DNA of 64,000 nucleotides from Anseranas semipalmata (taxonomy: Eukaryota > Chordata > Aves > Anseriformes > Anseranatidae): the NCBI GenBank assembly GCA_013399115.1, contig VXAA01005221.1, positions 124,679 to 188,678 on the forward strand, written 5' to 3'. Numbering within the stretch: the first letter of the stretch is position 1; each line of letters begins with the position of its first letter. The notes beneath the pieces were generated by a model. The model ran no database searches and was not told the DNA's origin. It worked only from the letters and a program-made list of their open reading frames with translations. The translations under genes were made by a program, and so were the position numbers. Shown here piece after piece: positions 10,820 through 25,100 of the stretch.

Positions 10820-10930
10820 CTGTTGAAACTTCATATCTAGAAAAGCTTTGTCTCTGTCAGTTCCACATACTTCTCTTGATAGTGTTTCTTACCCCGTGGT
10901 AATGACTTTTTTGTAATGCTTTATTGGTTT

Positions 10931-10956
10931 CTAAAAAATAAAAAATAAAATAAAAT
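10931..10956 (+). repeat. TAAAA-type low-complexity repeat
   Basis: An imperfect run of TAAAAAA and TAAAA units. Confidence 0.85.
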
Positions 10957-13900
10957 CACCAGATGACTTAAAACAATGATTCATGTTATTGTTATTGCTC
11001 ATTATTATCATTTGTCATATGAGACAATGCCTGGCTGTGCATTTTTCCTCTTTTAAAAGACAAATCTGGCTCAGATACGAAGGCCCCAAAATGTGTTTGT
11101 TATACTAGCTGAAACATGTTTATTACATTGTCATGTTTTTATATCCCTCCTGCTACCTTGTGAACAAGACACTTTTACTCTGACCAAACTGTGAAAATTC
11201 TGCAAGATTTTGCCCTCTCTGATCAAGCCATTGATCCACTAAGTTCAATAGCCTCATGTGATGGTAGCCAGTATCTGACCCAGCAGATTGTCCCCTAACT
11301 CTCAGTACTGCACCCAATCCTGAGAGGCACTCCAATGGAAGACTTCTTCCAGACTTCCAGTTCTAATTCATGAGATTTCCTGAATTTTAAGCTCTACTTT
11401 TTCCTAAAAAAGTTAGTTAGAAATGGTCATCTATTGCTTGTCTGTATGGTTGTTAGCATAATGGCATTCAGTCAAGGGGAGAAGCTGCAGGAGACATATG
11501 TAATAGCTAAAAATAACAATGATAAAGCAACAGCAGTGACAACCTTATTTTCATATTACAGCTGCAGTGAATTTGTGCAGAACCTTGGCTGAGTGGCTTT
11601 CCAGGCACTTAACTGAGCCTTTTGGGCTCCTGAGCCTCACTGACTCCACAGCTTGGAGGCAAGAACTCTGCCTAGTCACTTTCGGAATGCAAACAGCTAT
11701 CAAAGAAATTCACCTTAAGGGAACTCAAGCATGGCTGATACTGCCTTGATTGTGGACCATATCTGAAAGTCTAACAAGCTCTGCCTTTTGGACCTGGCAT
11801 CTGGAGATGTACATGTTCCCTCCTGAGTTCTGTTGCTTGGTCTGATGAATTTCATTGCCTTCCCCTACAAATCTTGTGCTGTCAGGATTGTCTATGTCTC
11901 GATGACCATTGGGATGTTGCTAGAAATGCAGTAAAGGTTCATTGTGGCATGAAAACCTCCCAAATCATCTGCCTGGCTTTGCAGCGATGTCAATATTTAT
12001 TGTCACTGTCACAGACCCAGGAAGATTACACAGACATGGTCAGGACACTGCACTTGTGGTTCATGTAGGGTTACATAAAGCACTCTCCCTCTGCTTCTGA
12101 ATTTAAGCATCAGAACTGGTGCCAGTGAGCTGGGTTTTTCAATCACTCCAAACACTGTTGGGAAAGGAAGGGAACCAGTGACAGACGTATCCGGTCTCCT
12201 GCTTCTTGCTCCACAGACCCTGGCTGAGTACGAACCCCAGAGGAGCCGTTCTAATGTTATAGTCCCATGGCTCCCTTAAGTCAACATAGGCAAATGCTGA
12301 TGCTAAAGGAGGCAGTGCCAACTTCCCACTGACCCAATCACTATTTTCACTCTCTTTGCTTCCCCAGTGACAGCAGATAATCATAAATGCATATGGGAGG
12401 AAAAAAAAGAGGCTAGTTTTAACCCAGAGCATAGCCCTGTTCCCACTCACTGTGTGGCCGCAGGAACATCTGGCAGAAGAGGGAGGTGCCAGGGACAATA
12501 AGCAAGCACAGGTGAGGACTGGAAGGCAAGCCAGGACTGCTTATTCCAGTTTAAACTGATTGTGGAGCTTGCAAGTAACTTACAGCCCTTGTATTAGGTT
12601 CCTTCAAGGTAGGTGTGTGAAAGTGGGAGGCAGACTTCCCTGGTCCATTACACCTGGATTAGGCAGACAGGATGAAACCAATTTTCTGCCTCTGAGAAAA
12701 TGCCATCAGAAATGTTTAAGCTAGTCTAAACATAGCTAAAGTACCCTTCACTTACAAAGTGCTTCACATTATCCATGATGACATCTAAAATCAAGTACTG
12801 ATAATTTCAAATGAAACATAACCTAGTCAAGTTGCTCTTTTAAATCAAAATCGTTCTCATCTTTTTTTTTTTAAATGAAAATCACTTGCCTCATAAAAAG
12901 TTTTTATGTTTCAGAAAATTTTATTGAGAATAATGTTTCTTAATAATGACTCTTATAACATCATTACTTAAAACAATTAAATCAATTAATTCAATAAAAT
13001 TCTTCAACTGAACTGCAATATTTTGGCACTGTGACTGATTGAGTTTACTGCCTTTCCAATTAATGAAAGATTGGTTCCTTTAGCAATTACACTGTGATTA
13101 GTCCACAGCAAGAACATTTTCCATTACTCATCCCCCACTGCTATGAAAGGGCCTTTATTGCTGGTTTTTCATTCTGACTTTAATCCTAAATTAACAGAAT
13201 TTATCACAATCTTTGCTCAATAGAACTCTTTGAGAAAAATTGATTTTGAATTTTATCAGTAGTAAAACTTCATCAACACAGGCAAATCCAAGGACTAACA
13301 TTATTAGCCACTGAAGGATCATCCCAGCCACAACCACCTCATGTTTTTGGCTTTATTTTAAAAATTGTGGTTGGGGCTGTTCAAGGTCAAGTAAGAGTTA
13401 ATGTCAAAAAGTGGGACAAAAATGTAATTGTTTAATACAAAATATTACAAAATAGCCTGAAGAATCTTCTCATAGCCCAAGTAATCAAGCTTCTGTCAAG
13501 GTGAGATAATTGTCAATCAAGCTTTCATTTCAAACACAGCTGCTAAAAATCAGAGACAAGTGAAGCCAGGCACTTCACTGCAGTTTGAGCACCTAGCTCT
13601 GAAGCAGAGTGTAGAGTTTAGCAGTAGCTGAGAACCTGTTGTAACTCCATACAGATACAAAAGCACTTAAAAAGAAGTCCACATTGGGAAGTTTTGTCTT
13701 GCTGAAGCTGAAAACATATTTACCATGCTGGTTAAAATAGTACTTAATGAGAAATTCTTTTAGAATGTTGTTTTTTGTTTTTTTTTCTTCCCTTAAGTAT
13801 TAAAGAAAAAAGAGGTTCTTGATTTCCAGTGGGCAATTAAGATTTCTTTTAATCAAATCCTGTTAGTAAAAGCTTTTTCCTGGCTCAGCAGACTGAATGA

Positions 13901-16583
13901 ACATGCCAGAGAAGACTGTGAGCACGCTGCAAAGAGCAGTCACCATTCCTGCAAATACTCATGCTTCTTTACTTCACACTTGCTTATTGATTCTAATTTG
14001 AAATTACTTATACAAGTATTGCTAAATCAGAGATATATTTATATTTTGCTTTTGCAAACTGTCACCACTAGTTTACATGTCTTTTTTTCTCCTATGCTAA
14101 AATGTATTTAATATCTAAGTTTTGTCACTTACTCTTCTGGACTCTGTTAAGTAAAGTTTGAATTAAAATGTGGGAATCAACAATTCTCACAGAAAATTAA
14201 CTTTTTACTATTATGTGCTGCACATTCATACACCACTATCGTTTATTATACTGTTGTGTAATTTTGCACAAATATTGATTAGTCATTTCGTAAATCTGAA
14301 AAACACAATTCCCAGGTGATGACCATGACCCTAGAAAAGTTTAGAGAAAACAACCTCATTACGAGACATACCTTGCAATAGATGTTTGTTTAACTGGAAA
14401 TCCACAGGAGCAGCTGCCCAGTGCAACGGTACATATTTGCTTCTGAATCCTTTCTCAAAGGCACTATTTAAACATGCTGATGAACTGAACTGGATTTCTC
14501 CCTACCTCCATTCTAGCAAAACAAGGAGACTCAGAAGATAAAATTTGTTTTGTTATTGCAAGTAGTGCTATGTGGTAAGTGAGAAATTTGCTTTCAATAA
14601 CTCTATTTAAATAGGAATGTGAGAAGTTTCCATATTCCTGTACAGATGCAATGTCTGTGTGTACTGCTGCTCAGTCACATTTCTATTTGAAAATGAATAT
14701 ACTTCTATTTCTAGAAGTGTTTGTGTATAGAGCTCCTACTTGCCCATATTTGGCTTGATATTAAAGATCTGGCTATTCTAGCTTCACCACTTTGGCAAGA
14801 AGGCAACAAGAATTACTGTGTAGAGATTATCAGTCCAGTTCAAGTTATATAACTTGTTTCAGATCTTGTTCTGATTTATTGTAAACTGTAAATCACTGAT
14901 ACTGGTAACGAGGGTTTTATGATGTGTACAGCTGCACCAGCTGCACTTAATTTCACACAGCATCCTGAGCAGCAACCAGTGATAACAGAGATTTTTCAGT
15001 CGCTCCTGTTCTGGGCTAAGTTCAGTGCTGTGACCTGGAGGGGAAAGTTTGTGTCTACTGAACTAGTCACACTTTACACTTCCTTTCTGGGCTCTCTTTT
15101 AGCCTTTCTTCTGCCAATGTCTGCATGGGAATCTTTTCAGCTTGTCAACACCTGACTTTAATTAGCTGGAGAAATTTCTCAAAGTACTCCTTCTCACTTG
15201 GAGCTGCTTTCTGCAACAGTCCTAGCTCCAAAGAAAGGAATCATGAGTGACAAAAGGCAGGTCATTAATGGACCATGGGTGAGGTGGTGTCACTCCTCTT
15301 TTCCTCCACCCTTGGCCAAAGATGTAAGTCATCAGAAGGGGCTTGATCCAATGTCCTTTCTACTCCTGTGGGCAGCATCTATGCATGTGACCACCTTTGC
15401 TCTTGCATGGAAGAAGATCTGAGCTGATTAAATGGTACACTAAGTGCCACAAAAACAAACTTTCTCAGAGCAGGAGTTATGTTTTCCATAGTAAAATAGA
15501 AACAAAAAAGTACAAGATGAATCATGCTGTTACGATGTGTGAGAGTTCTGTGACAGGTATATAAAACAAAACTAAAAGTGTCTATCAGCCACTTACTCTT
15601 TCGTTTGCTTTGTGTTTTCACCTGCACTGGTGTCTGTGGAGAGTAAACCATAAAGCAGAAACATGGACTGAATTCATAAATACTCATTCAGGCTAAACTC
15701 TTATTACTGGCAAAGGAAGGTCTATCTGAGTAGCCTTATCATACCCTAATTGATTGATTGAAATTATCAGGGTGTGGTTCTAAATTTTTGCTTTCTGGTG
15801 CTAGTAGTTTACAATTACCAAGGTTGTCTGTTGCATGACTTTCAAGATCTAGAATCTGTGGCCCAATGGTAGCCTGTAAGACTTTTGGTAAAGATGTAAC
15901 ACATGAGGTTGAATTTCCAAATTTACCTGACACATTTTCTGTCATAAGAATAGAGAAGATAACAAGTTTTATAAACCACTACTGAAGTTCACTAAGAAAT
16001 GCTAGATTTATCACAGAAGAAAAGCGATGAAAATTTATGGTTAACTTCCAAATGATCCGTTGTGGCTCAGAAAAGTTGTACATAAAGTAAATTGTATCAC
16101 ACTGGTATGACTTTTTAAGCATGGAACTAGATTTTTTTTCCATCTCTTGTAGGTTCTAGACATTATAACCCATATCTTTGTCATCACAGGGTTATACCTT
16201 GAATGTTTCTGGTTGGTACTGTCTATGAGGGGACCAGGGAAGTATCTACTGGTTCGACATGTAGCCACTGACCACCTAAGGGATGGTCAATGGAGGCTGG
16301 AGCACATTGCCCTGATGCATCACACCGTTTTGTGCTGCTTTTTTTCAAGACAGCTCAAAGGCTTCTTTCTGGGATCCACTTATTTGTAAAACTCATTCGT
16401 GCCTAATCATGAATGATAATCATGATATCATGAAATCTTCAGAGGATTTCTTTGCACATTGTTGAATAAGCCTGAAGATAATTGTTATGGAAACTATGAA
16501 TACAGGGTCTTAATGGAGAAAAAAATAGATGAATTACTAGTGCTTCAGGATGATGATTCTTTTAAAAAGTGAATAGGCTCCTA

Positions 16584-16600
16584 TTTTTTTTTTTTTTTTT
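16584..16600 (+). repeat. Poly(T) run, 17 nt
   Basis: An uninterrupted T homopolymer with no associated retroposon recognised. Confidence 0.9.
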
Positions 16601-17497
16601 ATAGATCAGTGCCATAAGACCTGTAGAATTAATTATGTTCTATTATTCCTTTATTTATAACTCTGGATAGTATTTCTAAATTTTTAGTGTGGCAGCTTTT
16701 GATCCTGAATACTGCAATGTTAGATACTGCCTTATATTTGGAAAGAAGTCCTTACAACACAAGGTTGAAAGTACATGATCTATTTCTCATCTAGCGCTGT
16801 AATACTTGATTTTGTGGAGCCTGAGATCTATCCTATTATATGTTGCTGCAGAAACCAAACAACTTGTTAGGCACTAAAATCCGAGTGCTACAGCAGTTCA
16901 AAACAGTCACTCCCCAAAACAGTGTCAAAATTACTTCAAGGCTCTGTGTGACTCCATGAAGGGCCTTGATTTATGCTAGGTAAAAACCCATCTTCTACAG
17001 TTTATGTTAAGGCGACATCTGAAACACCTCCCATCTCTCTCTTTCTGGCTATGGGAGTAAATTCTTAAAAAATATCTTTCCCTTCTCATTACCAGCTAAT
17101 GATGTATATTTATGATCTGTTTGAGTTTCTCTATCCAACCGTGTTCTTCGTGACTTACAGGAAAGATGTGTTTGTTCAGCCTCACAGTTCAGCCAATTCA
17201 GTAATGAGTATCCACTCTACTGGCTGACACAAAGCACAGAAGAAACTGTTCCACTTAAACCTACAGTCTTCATAAGGTCAACATACAAGTGCAAAAAACA
17301 TACAAACAAGTGCAAATCCCTGTATAATTATCTGATGTCACAGGCAAGTGGGAAAAGGTTATTTTTTACTGTAAATTTTGACTTTTCCATCCAAATCCTT
17401 AATCCCTGCAATTCTGAGCCAAAATATGTGCATTTAAAAATACTTTTGTTGCAGTTTTGTTTCAAAAATTTTATTTGGTATGAGGGATTTTGATGAA

Positions 17498-17745
17498 TCA
17501 TAGAATCATAGAACGATAGAATCATCAAGGTTGGAAAAGACCTCCAAAATTGTCTAGTCCAACTGTCCTCCTACCACCAATACTACCCACTAAACCATGT
17601 CCTTAAGTACCACATCCAACCTTTCCTTAAACACCCCCAGGGATGGTGACTCCACCACCTCCCCGAGCAACTTGTTCCAATGCCTAACCACTCTTTCTGA
17701 GAAGAAAGTTCTCCCAATTTCCAACCTGAACCTCCCCTGTTGAAT
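17498..17745 (-). mobile_element. CR1 LINE 3' end, minus strand
   Basis: The plus strand opens with TCATAGAATCATAGAA units (the reversed octamer tail), then AAGGTTGGAAAAGACC, CTAGTCCAACTGTCC and CCCAGGGATGGTGACTCC, and stops after AACCTGAACCTCCCCTG. Read on the minus strand, about 47 codons of the ORF2 C-terminus are still open ([20 protein letters not shown] and onward), ending in Asp-Met-Val-stop at 17590. The 3' UTR block is short and unlike that of the copies at 10294 and 33778, so this is a different subfamily. It is strongly 5'-truncated. Confidence 0.95.
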
Positions 17746-19218
17746 ATATACATTTCTTACAAAAGTTATTTTAGTAAAAAAAAAACTCACAAAAGGAAAA
17801 CATTTAATCAGGTCAACCTACAAATTTATACAAATCTATAATGCAAGAGTTATCCTGAAATACACGGGGCATCTTATAGAGAAATATGGTCTCAGAAAGT
17901 TACTTACTCTTTTTCAAAGTAAATGACTAGAAAAATAAACAGATGCCAAAAAGACAAACGTATTCGATTACTTCCAGCAATGCACTGCTTTCTTACATGT
18001 TATCCTGGAGAATGACTCAAATAATTGCTCAAAAAGAAAGCACTGGAGTCTACAAGTTAAATTTCTGATGTCATTTAGTTAAATTGAGTCATTAAATACA
18101 AGAACTAAGGACCTGATTCTCCTTTATACAAAAGTCTCTTTATGCCACTTTGGCAGTACAGAAAGGCTGTAAAACAAGTAAAGCAATTAATGCCTGAGTG
18201 AATGCCTACTGGCACAGACTGGAACAGTGAAATGAAAATTAACCTCCAAATTTTTCAAGTATTATTTTAAATGGAATGTGCTATAATTGTCATCAAAATC
18301 ACTAGCTACAAAAGAATAGAAACAAACTCACTGAATTTTTATTTCATTTTTATGACAGAGGATTTCAGAAACTAATTGAAGCTCTGAAAAAATACACTAG
18401 AAGAGTGCAAAGACTTCTGTGGATTTGGTCGAGGAATAGTTTGTCTTTTGGACAAGTTACAACATGAAAACGAGTATTTATGATAGAAATGCTGACATAA
18501 CTTTACTAATAGCACCTCTAACGGAGATTGTTACAATGTGTATTTACTCAGGTACAGCATTAAATAAGAGATGTGAACTCACCATAGCAACCCCTGCATC
18601 ACATTGCAGATATGCTGCTTCTAAGATACGGCAAATGTTTCTGAAGAAATACACATGAATATTAGGTAAACATCTATCAATTGCAAATTGTGTTTCAAAA
18701 ATACTTTGCTAAATCATATTATAAAAAGCAGTATAGCTTGATGCTATGTAAATTAATAATTTATGACTGGACTTTGCTTTTAATTTTCTCATGATTATTG
18801 CCTCAAAATGTAATTTTAGGTAGCTCCCCAACTGTCTGTGAGAAAAATAGTGGCAAGCACATTATTGAGTTCCTCCAAAATGTCATTATGAATCCTTATA
18901 TACCCAGGAGACTCGTATGTCCTTTTTCAGGCCTCCTCCTTCTGCCATCCTGAGACCTTGCTAAAATACTACTCTTCACCACAAGAGATCCAGCAGAATT
19001 ATGTGAATACAGTCAAGGCTGGAAGTAGGTTTTCTGCTGAACTGTCTTGTAGCCCACTTTTAAACGTATGACTGTTTTCTCTTTATTATCACTCTACTCT
19101 TTTCAGTTTGAATTTTATCCTCTAATATGTATTAATTTAATTTGTTTTTATTCAGAATGGATTTCCATTTTTTTTTTGCATGAATGAAATGTCATTGTAT
19201 CAACAAAGTTGCTTCTTG

Positions 19219-19307
19219 TTTTTTTTCCCTTATTTTTTTTCCTTAATTTTTCCTTATTTTTTCCTTAATTTCTTTTTTTTTCCTTAATTTTTTTCCCCCT
19301 CCTTTTA
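19219..19307 (+). repeat. T-rich imperfect repeat (TTTTTTCCTTAA-like)
   Basis: About 90 bases almost free of G on the plus strand, built from imperfect copies of a 12-13 nt unit close to TTTTTTCCTTAAT and ending in CCCCCTCC. It looks like slippage-generated low complexity. Chance frames across it on the minus strand give a lysine-rich peptide that should not be annotated. Confidence 0.85.
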
Positions 19308-22098
19308 GTAAGTCTCCTATGATTGATATAAGCATTTTCTGTGTTGAGTTTAATTTTAGCACTTTCCATTTGAAGGTCTGATCCTTAATGTATCCAGTAT
19401 TATATCTTAATGAAAAACTTTTCATAGAAAGATTTGGGCAATTGCCACGCAGGGACTTTTAGGTTGCTACTGAGGTACCATCAACTTCAGCTTGACCAAA
19501 ATCCTTGGCAGGTTGCCTGTTCATATGCATCAACTTTAAATCACTTCTGAAGTGCCTAAAACAAGATCCTGATGATGTCCAGTGGGTTGCCATGCCTGCT
19601 GCCATCAAGCTTTTGCTGTCAGATCTTCTCTATACTTTACCCAACAATTCAGAGAAGACTTTACTCCTGGAGTGATCACACCTGCTTTGATTTTTTCTTG
19701 ATATTAAGCAACTGTACTTTCTCTTTCCAGATCTAACTTGTAGAAAGGGAACACCCATTTTCGCACATTACCTGAGAAGACTGATAAAGAACACAAACAG
19801 TACTCTTTTTTTGCTGCCTTAGGTTTTCTCTGTAGGTTCTTCCATCACTGCTGGGCAGCTTTGTTGGGAGACAGATGCAACATCTTTAATGAGTTTGTTA
19901 TGTGTTGTAGTTCAGGCACAGGAGCATCATGTGAGCAGCTCAAGAACAGTACACAGCTCAAGGGCTACAGGCTTCCTTTCTCTCCATATCTAGTTTATGG
20001 GGACTATGTGAAGGAGGAGGAGACTGAGAGAAGGCTGTTAGTTCTACTAAATTACCACTACTATAAGGACGTGCTATCTGGTTATCTTTTCTTGCTCCTT
20101 CCCCCAAGTCTACTTTTGCCTACTTGCACTGAACAACTACCTGATTTGTCAGTGAACTTAATATTTGGAGATATCCTCTGTTTTCTGAAGAAAGGAAGAG
20201 ATTACACTGGGTGTTATTCTAAATAGTGGCTCACCTGGATGCAAACTGACATATACATTGCATTTGTGATTGTCGAGGGCCAGTATACTAAGATGAACCA
20301 TAATGTACCTGGATATTCACTGTCCATAGAAACATGGGGTGTAATACCTACAGATTTCTTCTACAGAATATCACAAAACTAACAAAACTTAATATCATTC
20401 TGTGACCACCACAGAATCACCTATGGGCTTAACCTCTGAAGTGTTATCCAGTGTAATCATCAATAGCAATTACTTTCTACACTTCACAGAAGAAAGCTCT
20501 ATACTTCACAAAAAAACATCAACAACACTTGGTAGTTCTTCTGTACTTCAGCATTGCCTCTCCCCCAACATCAGTTGCAGGCCAACAGAGAGATGTTTCC
20601 CATAAGGAGACTTTGCCACCCTCTAACATCTATCTGTAGTATGAGAGAATAGACATTTGATCCTGGGCTAGCCCAATAGACCTGTGTCCACAACTGTATT
20701 AGAATGACATAACAGAATACTGCTGTTTTTCTAAAATAATGGGTCCGACAAGCTTTATTTTTAGTCTTAGAGGAATTGTAAGAGCTCACATGCCATTTTA
20801 ATTTGAATTTTTATTATATTTCAAGCATTCCAAACTTCAGCAGAATAAGTTGCATGAAGAACACAACCACCTGAACAAAGCAGTAAATGAATGAAATACA
20901 TGTTCTTGGGACTAACAAAGAGAGAAAAGAAGAAGTTACTGCAAAATATTCAGGCATCTTCAATATATTGAAATTTCCTTGAAATGTCAAAGTCCAGAAA
21001 AGGAGGAGAAATGATAAGATCCAGCAGTTATTGTTCAGATGTATTCTAGATTCATATCCTTCTATTTAGTATTCTGAATTATGTGTTAGAGATATTATAC
21101 ATCTCAGATATGAAGAATGAAAAATATTGAGCTATGTGAAAACAAATTAATCTGTTAAAATGTCATCTGAAAATTATGAAAATGTCAGTGTTTTTGACAG
21201 AAAAAATAATGTGAAAATCAAGCAACCATTGTATTACTCTGAAACAGCTCTAGTGGCATACATATAGATAAAGAAATCTCAAAAGAATTAATACAGCTAT
21301 TAAAATGCAAAAGTTATATGTTCTATAACAATTATTAAATTGAGTCCTATTAAGCAGTATAATATAACCTTTTTATTATTTGTAATATCCTCAAAATGCA
21401 TGGATGTACTTTAAAGAAATCAGGATCTTTCTAAATAAAGAAGATTTGAAAAGACTTGTTTGGAACAGGCTCAGACAAGTTATTCTTTAAGGCTTCTGGT
21501 TTGTCAGAGTTGAGGTGGAGTGCTTTAGCAGGAGTAAGACAAGCAGTATGTCCCTGGTTACAGTGTCCTTGCTATTACTGAGAAATACATGTCAACAGAT
21601 ACAGATCAGGGTTAAAGTGGTGCTGTCACCAAATTGCTGAAATTTATGTCTTTGAATATACATTGTCTTTCATGCTCAAATAATGCAATATATCCTTTGA
21701 TACACGAGAAGTAATGTTCTTTCTACCCTGCAAACCCACAAGTTTGTGTGAATTTTCAGATCTACATGCCTGAATTTGGAGAATGAAAACGCATAATATC
21801 AAGGAATATAGCTTTAATAACTTCTGTATGGCTAAAGCTTATTTTCACCTTGCTGATATGGGATGCCAAAGTATCAAAGCCATGAACAGGTTCTAACACT
21901 TCCTTTTCTTTTTCCATCTCCCTAAGCTTGTCTTACATGTTGTTGTGGTAACAAACCCATTCACTTTGTGGCTTTAACAGGACCCAAACTGTTACCAGTG
22001 GTGTCATGAAAAAATACTTGTTATGTAGTCTGCAACTAATATCAAAAGACAGAGGGAAATATGTTAAGACAGTATAAAATAGGTGCAGTTTAATGAAA

Positions 22099-22136
22099 TA
22101 TTATTATTATTATTGATATTATTATTATTATTATTT
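22099..22136 (+). repeat. (ATT)n microsatellite
   Basis: About twelve ATT units with one interruption (TTGATATT) near the middle. It is a candidate polymorphic marker. Confidence 0.95.
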
Positions 22137-25100
22137 TAACTCACAAACTCTCCTATAATAATAAGGTTGTTCTTCATTGTTTTTGACCTGCAGAGTGATG
22201 CTTATCCTGCCTCACTCTTTCAGGCCATAGTTGAGTCCTGTACTGCCTTTCCTGGCATTAAATGTTTGAGTGGTTCCACTGAACTATCAGGATTTGAGTA
22301 TAAATCTTTCAATGGGTATTCTAGAACTGCAAACACAATATACCTCTTCAAACATATGATCACATGAATATATTTGGTATTGTTCAATACACTTTATTCA
22401 CTAATGATCTAAATTTACTTGATGATACACTTTACAGGTCTTCTTTAACCTTAAACTAATCAATCTGGGGGTGTGTCATACTCTTCTAATTGACCTTTGT
22501 AGCAATTTTGCTGAACCAACTGCTTAAAAACCATGTATATAGATGGTAGAGACTTGTCAAAAAATATAAAGTTTAAGTTTAGAATGACTGTGGACATCTA
22601 AGCTAGTGGGATGTTGAGTACAAATGATCAATTAGTGGAGACCAGGGCAATATCACGTGCACCATTTTGCATTCATCATTCAGGACAAGTCAGTTTTTAC
22701 ATACAGCTGTAGTAGAAGTAATCAGCAACTTTTAGAATAAAAACAATCACATGTTGACAATCCCTGTTATAGGGATAATCTTTATGTTATAATTTGATTT
22801 TACTTGTTTTAACCTTCACTGTTTCTTCTGGAAGTTACATTAATGAGTTTTATTTCTTCTGCTTTACCTGATTATAGTCACATTTATCACTGCCTTATTT
22901 TACCAACAGCTTTCAATAATTTTAAATTTCCAGACTTCTAATGACTTATGAATGAGTAGGGATTCCGTGCAATGAATTTAATCCTACCATCAAAAGTTTT
23001 CCCTTTCTTAGATACCTCAGAAACTGCCAACTCCAATCAATTTAAAAGGTTAAAACTACTGCTGTATTCCATAAAACCTCTGCTGCCATGCTGGAACTCC
23101 CAAATTCTTCCACTTTGCTAAGCAGTGAACTATTTATTACCTTGGCATGTTCCCTTCATCTGTCCTGAGAATTCATGTTATTCCAAAATAAGACTGTTTA
23201 GGAAGGTCTTCTCCCCATGGTATTGAAATGCAAAAACTATACCGTGAATATTTTTTGGTAGCAAATTCAGAGATTTAGTTAAAGGCTCTAAGCATTTGAA
23301 TAAATCCAAAGGCCTCATCATCAATCAGAACAATTCCATTTCATCACAAGGAAGCTTTTTTTTTTTTTGAAGAACTAACATGTTTCTTCACCAAAGATGT
23401 TTAAAAATCTTATGCAGAAATCTACCGATGAAACGCACCCACCTCAAAATTAATTTATTTCAATTACAGCACTGTTTCCCCACTGTGTTTTCTATTTCCT
23501 CACTCTCATGGAGGGTTATTTATGTCCAGGGTAAAGGATGATGCACAGCAATAGAAGTGATGGTCCCCAGCACTGCTGTGTGTTGTTGCCATGCCCTGGT
23601 CCCTGGTAGTCCTGGCCACTGCTGCTCATGGGCCTACCTCTCCCCTGCCTAGGGGTCTGGGTGCTGCTGGTTGAAGCCCCCACCCCAGCCCTGCATGTTC
23701 TCCGGGAATGGGTGCCCTCTCCAGACTGCACAAGGATGCTTGGGTTTCCTCCCAGAAGTGCTGCACTAGGAGCTGTATTTAAACTCTGATTTTTATTGTC
23801 AGCGGGTACAAAACCTGCTGCTGCTCTGGTGAAATGGAATGGTTCAGCCAGCACTGGTGAAACACTGCTGAAGAATGCCTGTGCCAGGATTTACGTCAGA
23901 ATTTCCAGCTGGGTTATGGTTCAAAAATTTTTTGAGCTGCTCACTGCGCTAACGGTAACCATGACCCCATGGTGGTGCAGTTTGTTACAAAGCACCTGAG
24001 ATGTGCCTTAGCTTCCCCTCCTCTCCAGCCTTCCTTCCCAAGTAGTAATACCTCTGCAGTTCTGGTTTCTGTGGAGAGGGTGCCCTTTGTTTTCTTTGTA
24101 GTTTTGGTATCAGTTGGACTTGACTTTAGCCTGGCTGGTTGATCCAGTGGACATCCACCACAAGTTTGCTAGCTACTGAAAGCTGGGAATTGTTGGCTGC
24201 AGTCCTCAGATGACTGAAATAATAATACAACCTAAACTGATTATAAAATAATAATAGTAATCTATATTATGTTTCAGGACCTATGTTTATACATTCACTT
24301 TAGTTTAAGACATGGAAGTAGCCTAGCTGCACTGGCTTTGATTTTCTTATATTGGCTTGAGATCCTTGTGAATAACTGTCACGGGGGTGTATCTGTGCCA
24401 TCACTTGTCCTTGTCAGTGTATATCCAGGTTACTAAACCCTCCAAAACCTGTATAAAAGTGAGCCAAAGGTCTGCCTATGTGGCTGTCCAAACAAGTGTG
24501 ACCAAAGTATACCATTTTCTGTAACTAGTGACAGCCAGGGGTGTGGCCAGTGTCACATTCAGCTGCCTTTGAATTCCTGGCTTGAACAGACAAGTTTCTA
24601 TTTATAACTGGATTTATTGAAAATGGCCTTTGGCACCAGTACAGACCAGAGCATGGACTTTGGTTTTTGCTCCATGGGGGAGGTCCCACCCCCAACCACT
24701 CCCATGCGTGAAACAGCAACCATGATAGTGAGCCATGGAAATATCTCATCATATTTCACTATTCATATTGCTGTAGATATTCATTGGGTGCATCCATTCA
24801 TTAAAAATCAAGTCACATCCCTTTGCCTTATTAACTTTGCATCACAAGAATGTATTTCTTCTTAGTTCTGAAAAAGTTCAAGTCAGCTTTGCAAAAATAA
24901 AATGTCAGCATTTATGTGGCTCAGAGAAGTACCACAAATCTTCCACTGCTGCCATCTTAGATTTCTGGACAACATGACAATTTTTTTTCTATATCTCTGT
25001 TTTTGTATGCTGCTTTCATTTACAACATATGAAAAAGAATGGTTCTTTCTCTTTTGCAGTAAATATTCCTGTTTGACATCACATAGTAATTCCTCATCAA

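Larger units (their letters stand above)
10523..17497. other. Long non-coding interval, AT-rich
   Basis: About 7 kb with no recognised gene or interspersed repeat. It contains the 29-T run at 10791-10819, a TAAAA-type stretch at 10931-10956, a 17-T run at 16584-16600, and a 14-bp perfect palindrome (TCATGAT followed by ATCATGA) at 16420-16433. Short frames at 11567-11749, 11874-12068, 12139-12498 (minus), 14919-15155 and 15379-15687 (minus) have no recognisable product. 13000-13560 is AT-rich with complex, non-repetitive text and could hold conserved non-coding sequence; I cannot tell without an alignment. Confidence 0.6.

Noticed and set aside
12139..12498. 119-codon minus-strand frame
   Set aside because: Tryptophan- and serine-rich chance product with an internal hydrophobic run from a T/A-rich stretch. 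No homologous family comes to mind and there are no gene signals.
18107..18150. Possible ancient sauropsid interspersed repeat (CCTGATTCTCCT text)
   Set aside because: Only a dozen or so bases match what I remember of such repeats. Too short to call without a profile search.
19861..20226. 121-codon plus-strand frame with a hydrophobic stretch
   Set aside because: No domain, no promoter or splice context and no recognisable family. This length is expected by chance somewhere in 64 kb read in six frames.
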